Positions 13,996-14,056 of a DNA stretch of 14,056 nt are shown here, one piece after another. The DNA comes from DATDMG01 sp036518955 (lineage in GTDB: Bacteria > Actinomycetota > Actinomycetes > Actinomycetales > Kineosporiaceae): the NCBI GenBank assembly GCA_036518955.1, contig DATDMG010000543.1:1-14056 (forward strand), given 5' to 3'. Within the stretch, counting starts at the first letter, position 1, and every line of letters starts with the position of its first letter. The notes below the pieces were generated by a model. The model was not told the origin of the DNA and made no database searches. It was given only the letters and a program-made list of their open reading frames with translations. Position numbers and translations under genes: made by a program.

Positions 13996-14056
13996 ACGAA
14001 CCCGAGCCTCCCGAGGTGGCTCCGTACCTGGTCGTCGGCTGCGGCAACCTCCTGCG
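13992..14056 (+). CDS. Hydrogenase maturation protease, N-terminal part (runs off the window)
   Basis: A GTG at 13992 overlaps the hucL stop (GTGA) and opens a frame to the window edge. It encodes 21 complete codons, and PYLVVGCGNLLR near the end is the first strand and glycine loop of HyaD/HupD-type endopeptidases (usual VxGxGNxLxxDD). The family removes the C-terminal peptide of the large subunit once nickel is inserted. Adjacency to hucL supports a dedicated protease. The nickel-sensing acidic residues lie beyond the window, so the call rests on about a dozen residues plus context. Confidence 0.8.
   Translation, partial: MNEPEPPEVAPYLVVGCGNLL

Overview
The window is very GC-rich DNA with strong third-position GC bias, GTG as well as ATG starts and dense stop/start overlaps, which points to an actinobacterium. 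A Pseudonocardia-, Frankia- or mycobacterium-like host is plausible, but the sequence alone does not settle the genus. It divides into three blocks.

Block 1 (about 1-4260) is a patchwork of broken genes. A 3'-truncated IS1634-type transposase runs directly into a GH5 glycoside hydrolase that has lost its start and any secretion signal. On the minus strand lie an intact 7Fe-type ferredoxin (fdxA-like) and an overlapping ThiF/MoeB/HesA-like adenylyltransferase carrying one frameshift. The ferredoxin's upstream region ends against a frameshifted ISKra4-type transposase remnant. A MATE-like transporter fragment follows. Repeated insertion and deletion is the simplest explanation.

Block 2 (about 4275-9183) is an intact aromatic catabolic cluster, all on the plus strand: an AraC-family regulator, an FAD-dependent phenol/resorcinol-type ring hydroxylase, a maleylacetate reductase and a hydroxyquinol 1,2-dioxygenase. 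The last three are separated by 1 bp or overlap by 4 bp. Together they would hydroxylate a phenolic substrate to hydroxyquinol, open the ring between the hydroxyls to maleylacetate, and reduce that to 3-oxoadipate for the beta-ketoadipate route.

Block 3 (about 9550 to the window end) is a group 2a (Huc/Hup-type) [NiFe]-hydrogenase operon: a DUF1641-type helical protein, hypA, hypB, the small subunit hucS, the large subunit hucL, and the first 65 bp of a hydrogenase maturation protease that overlaps hucL. The family oxidises H2, down to atmospheric levels in mycobacteria, and feeds electrons to the respiratory chain. Upstream is a DosR/DevR-like inverted repeat overlapping a second palindrome, suggesting hypoxia or redox control. 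Other maturation genes (hypC-F) are not in the window.

No RNA genes or CRISPR arrays were recognised. The most noteworthy items are the DosR-like box on a group 2a hydrogenase operon, the DUF1641 gene that leads that operon, and the orphaned ferredoxin-ThiF pair.
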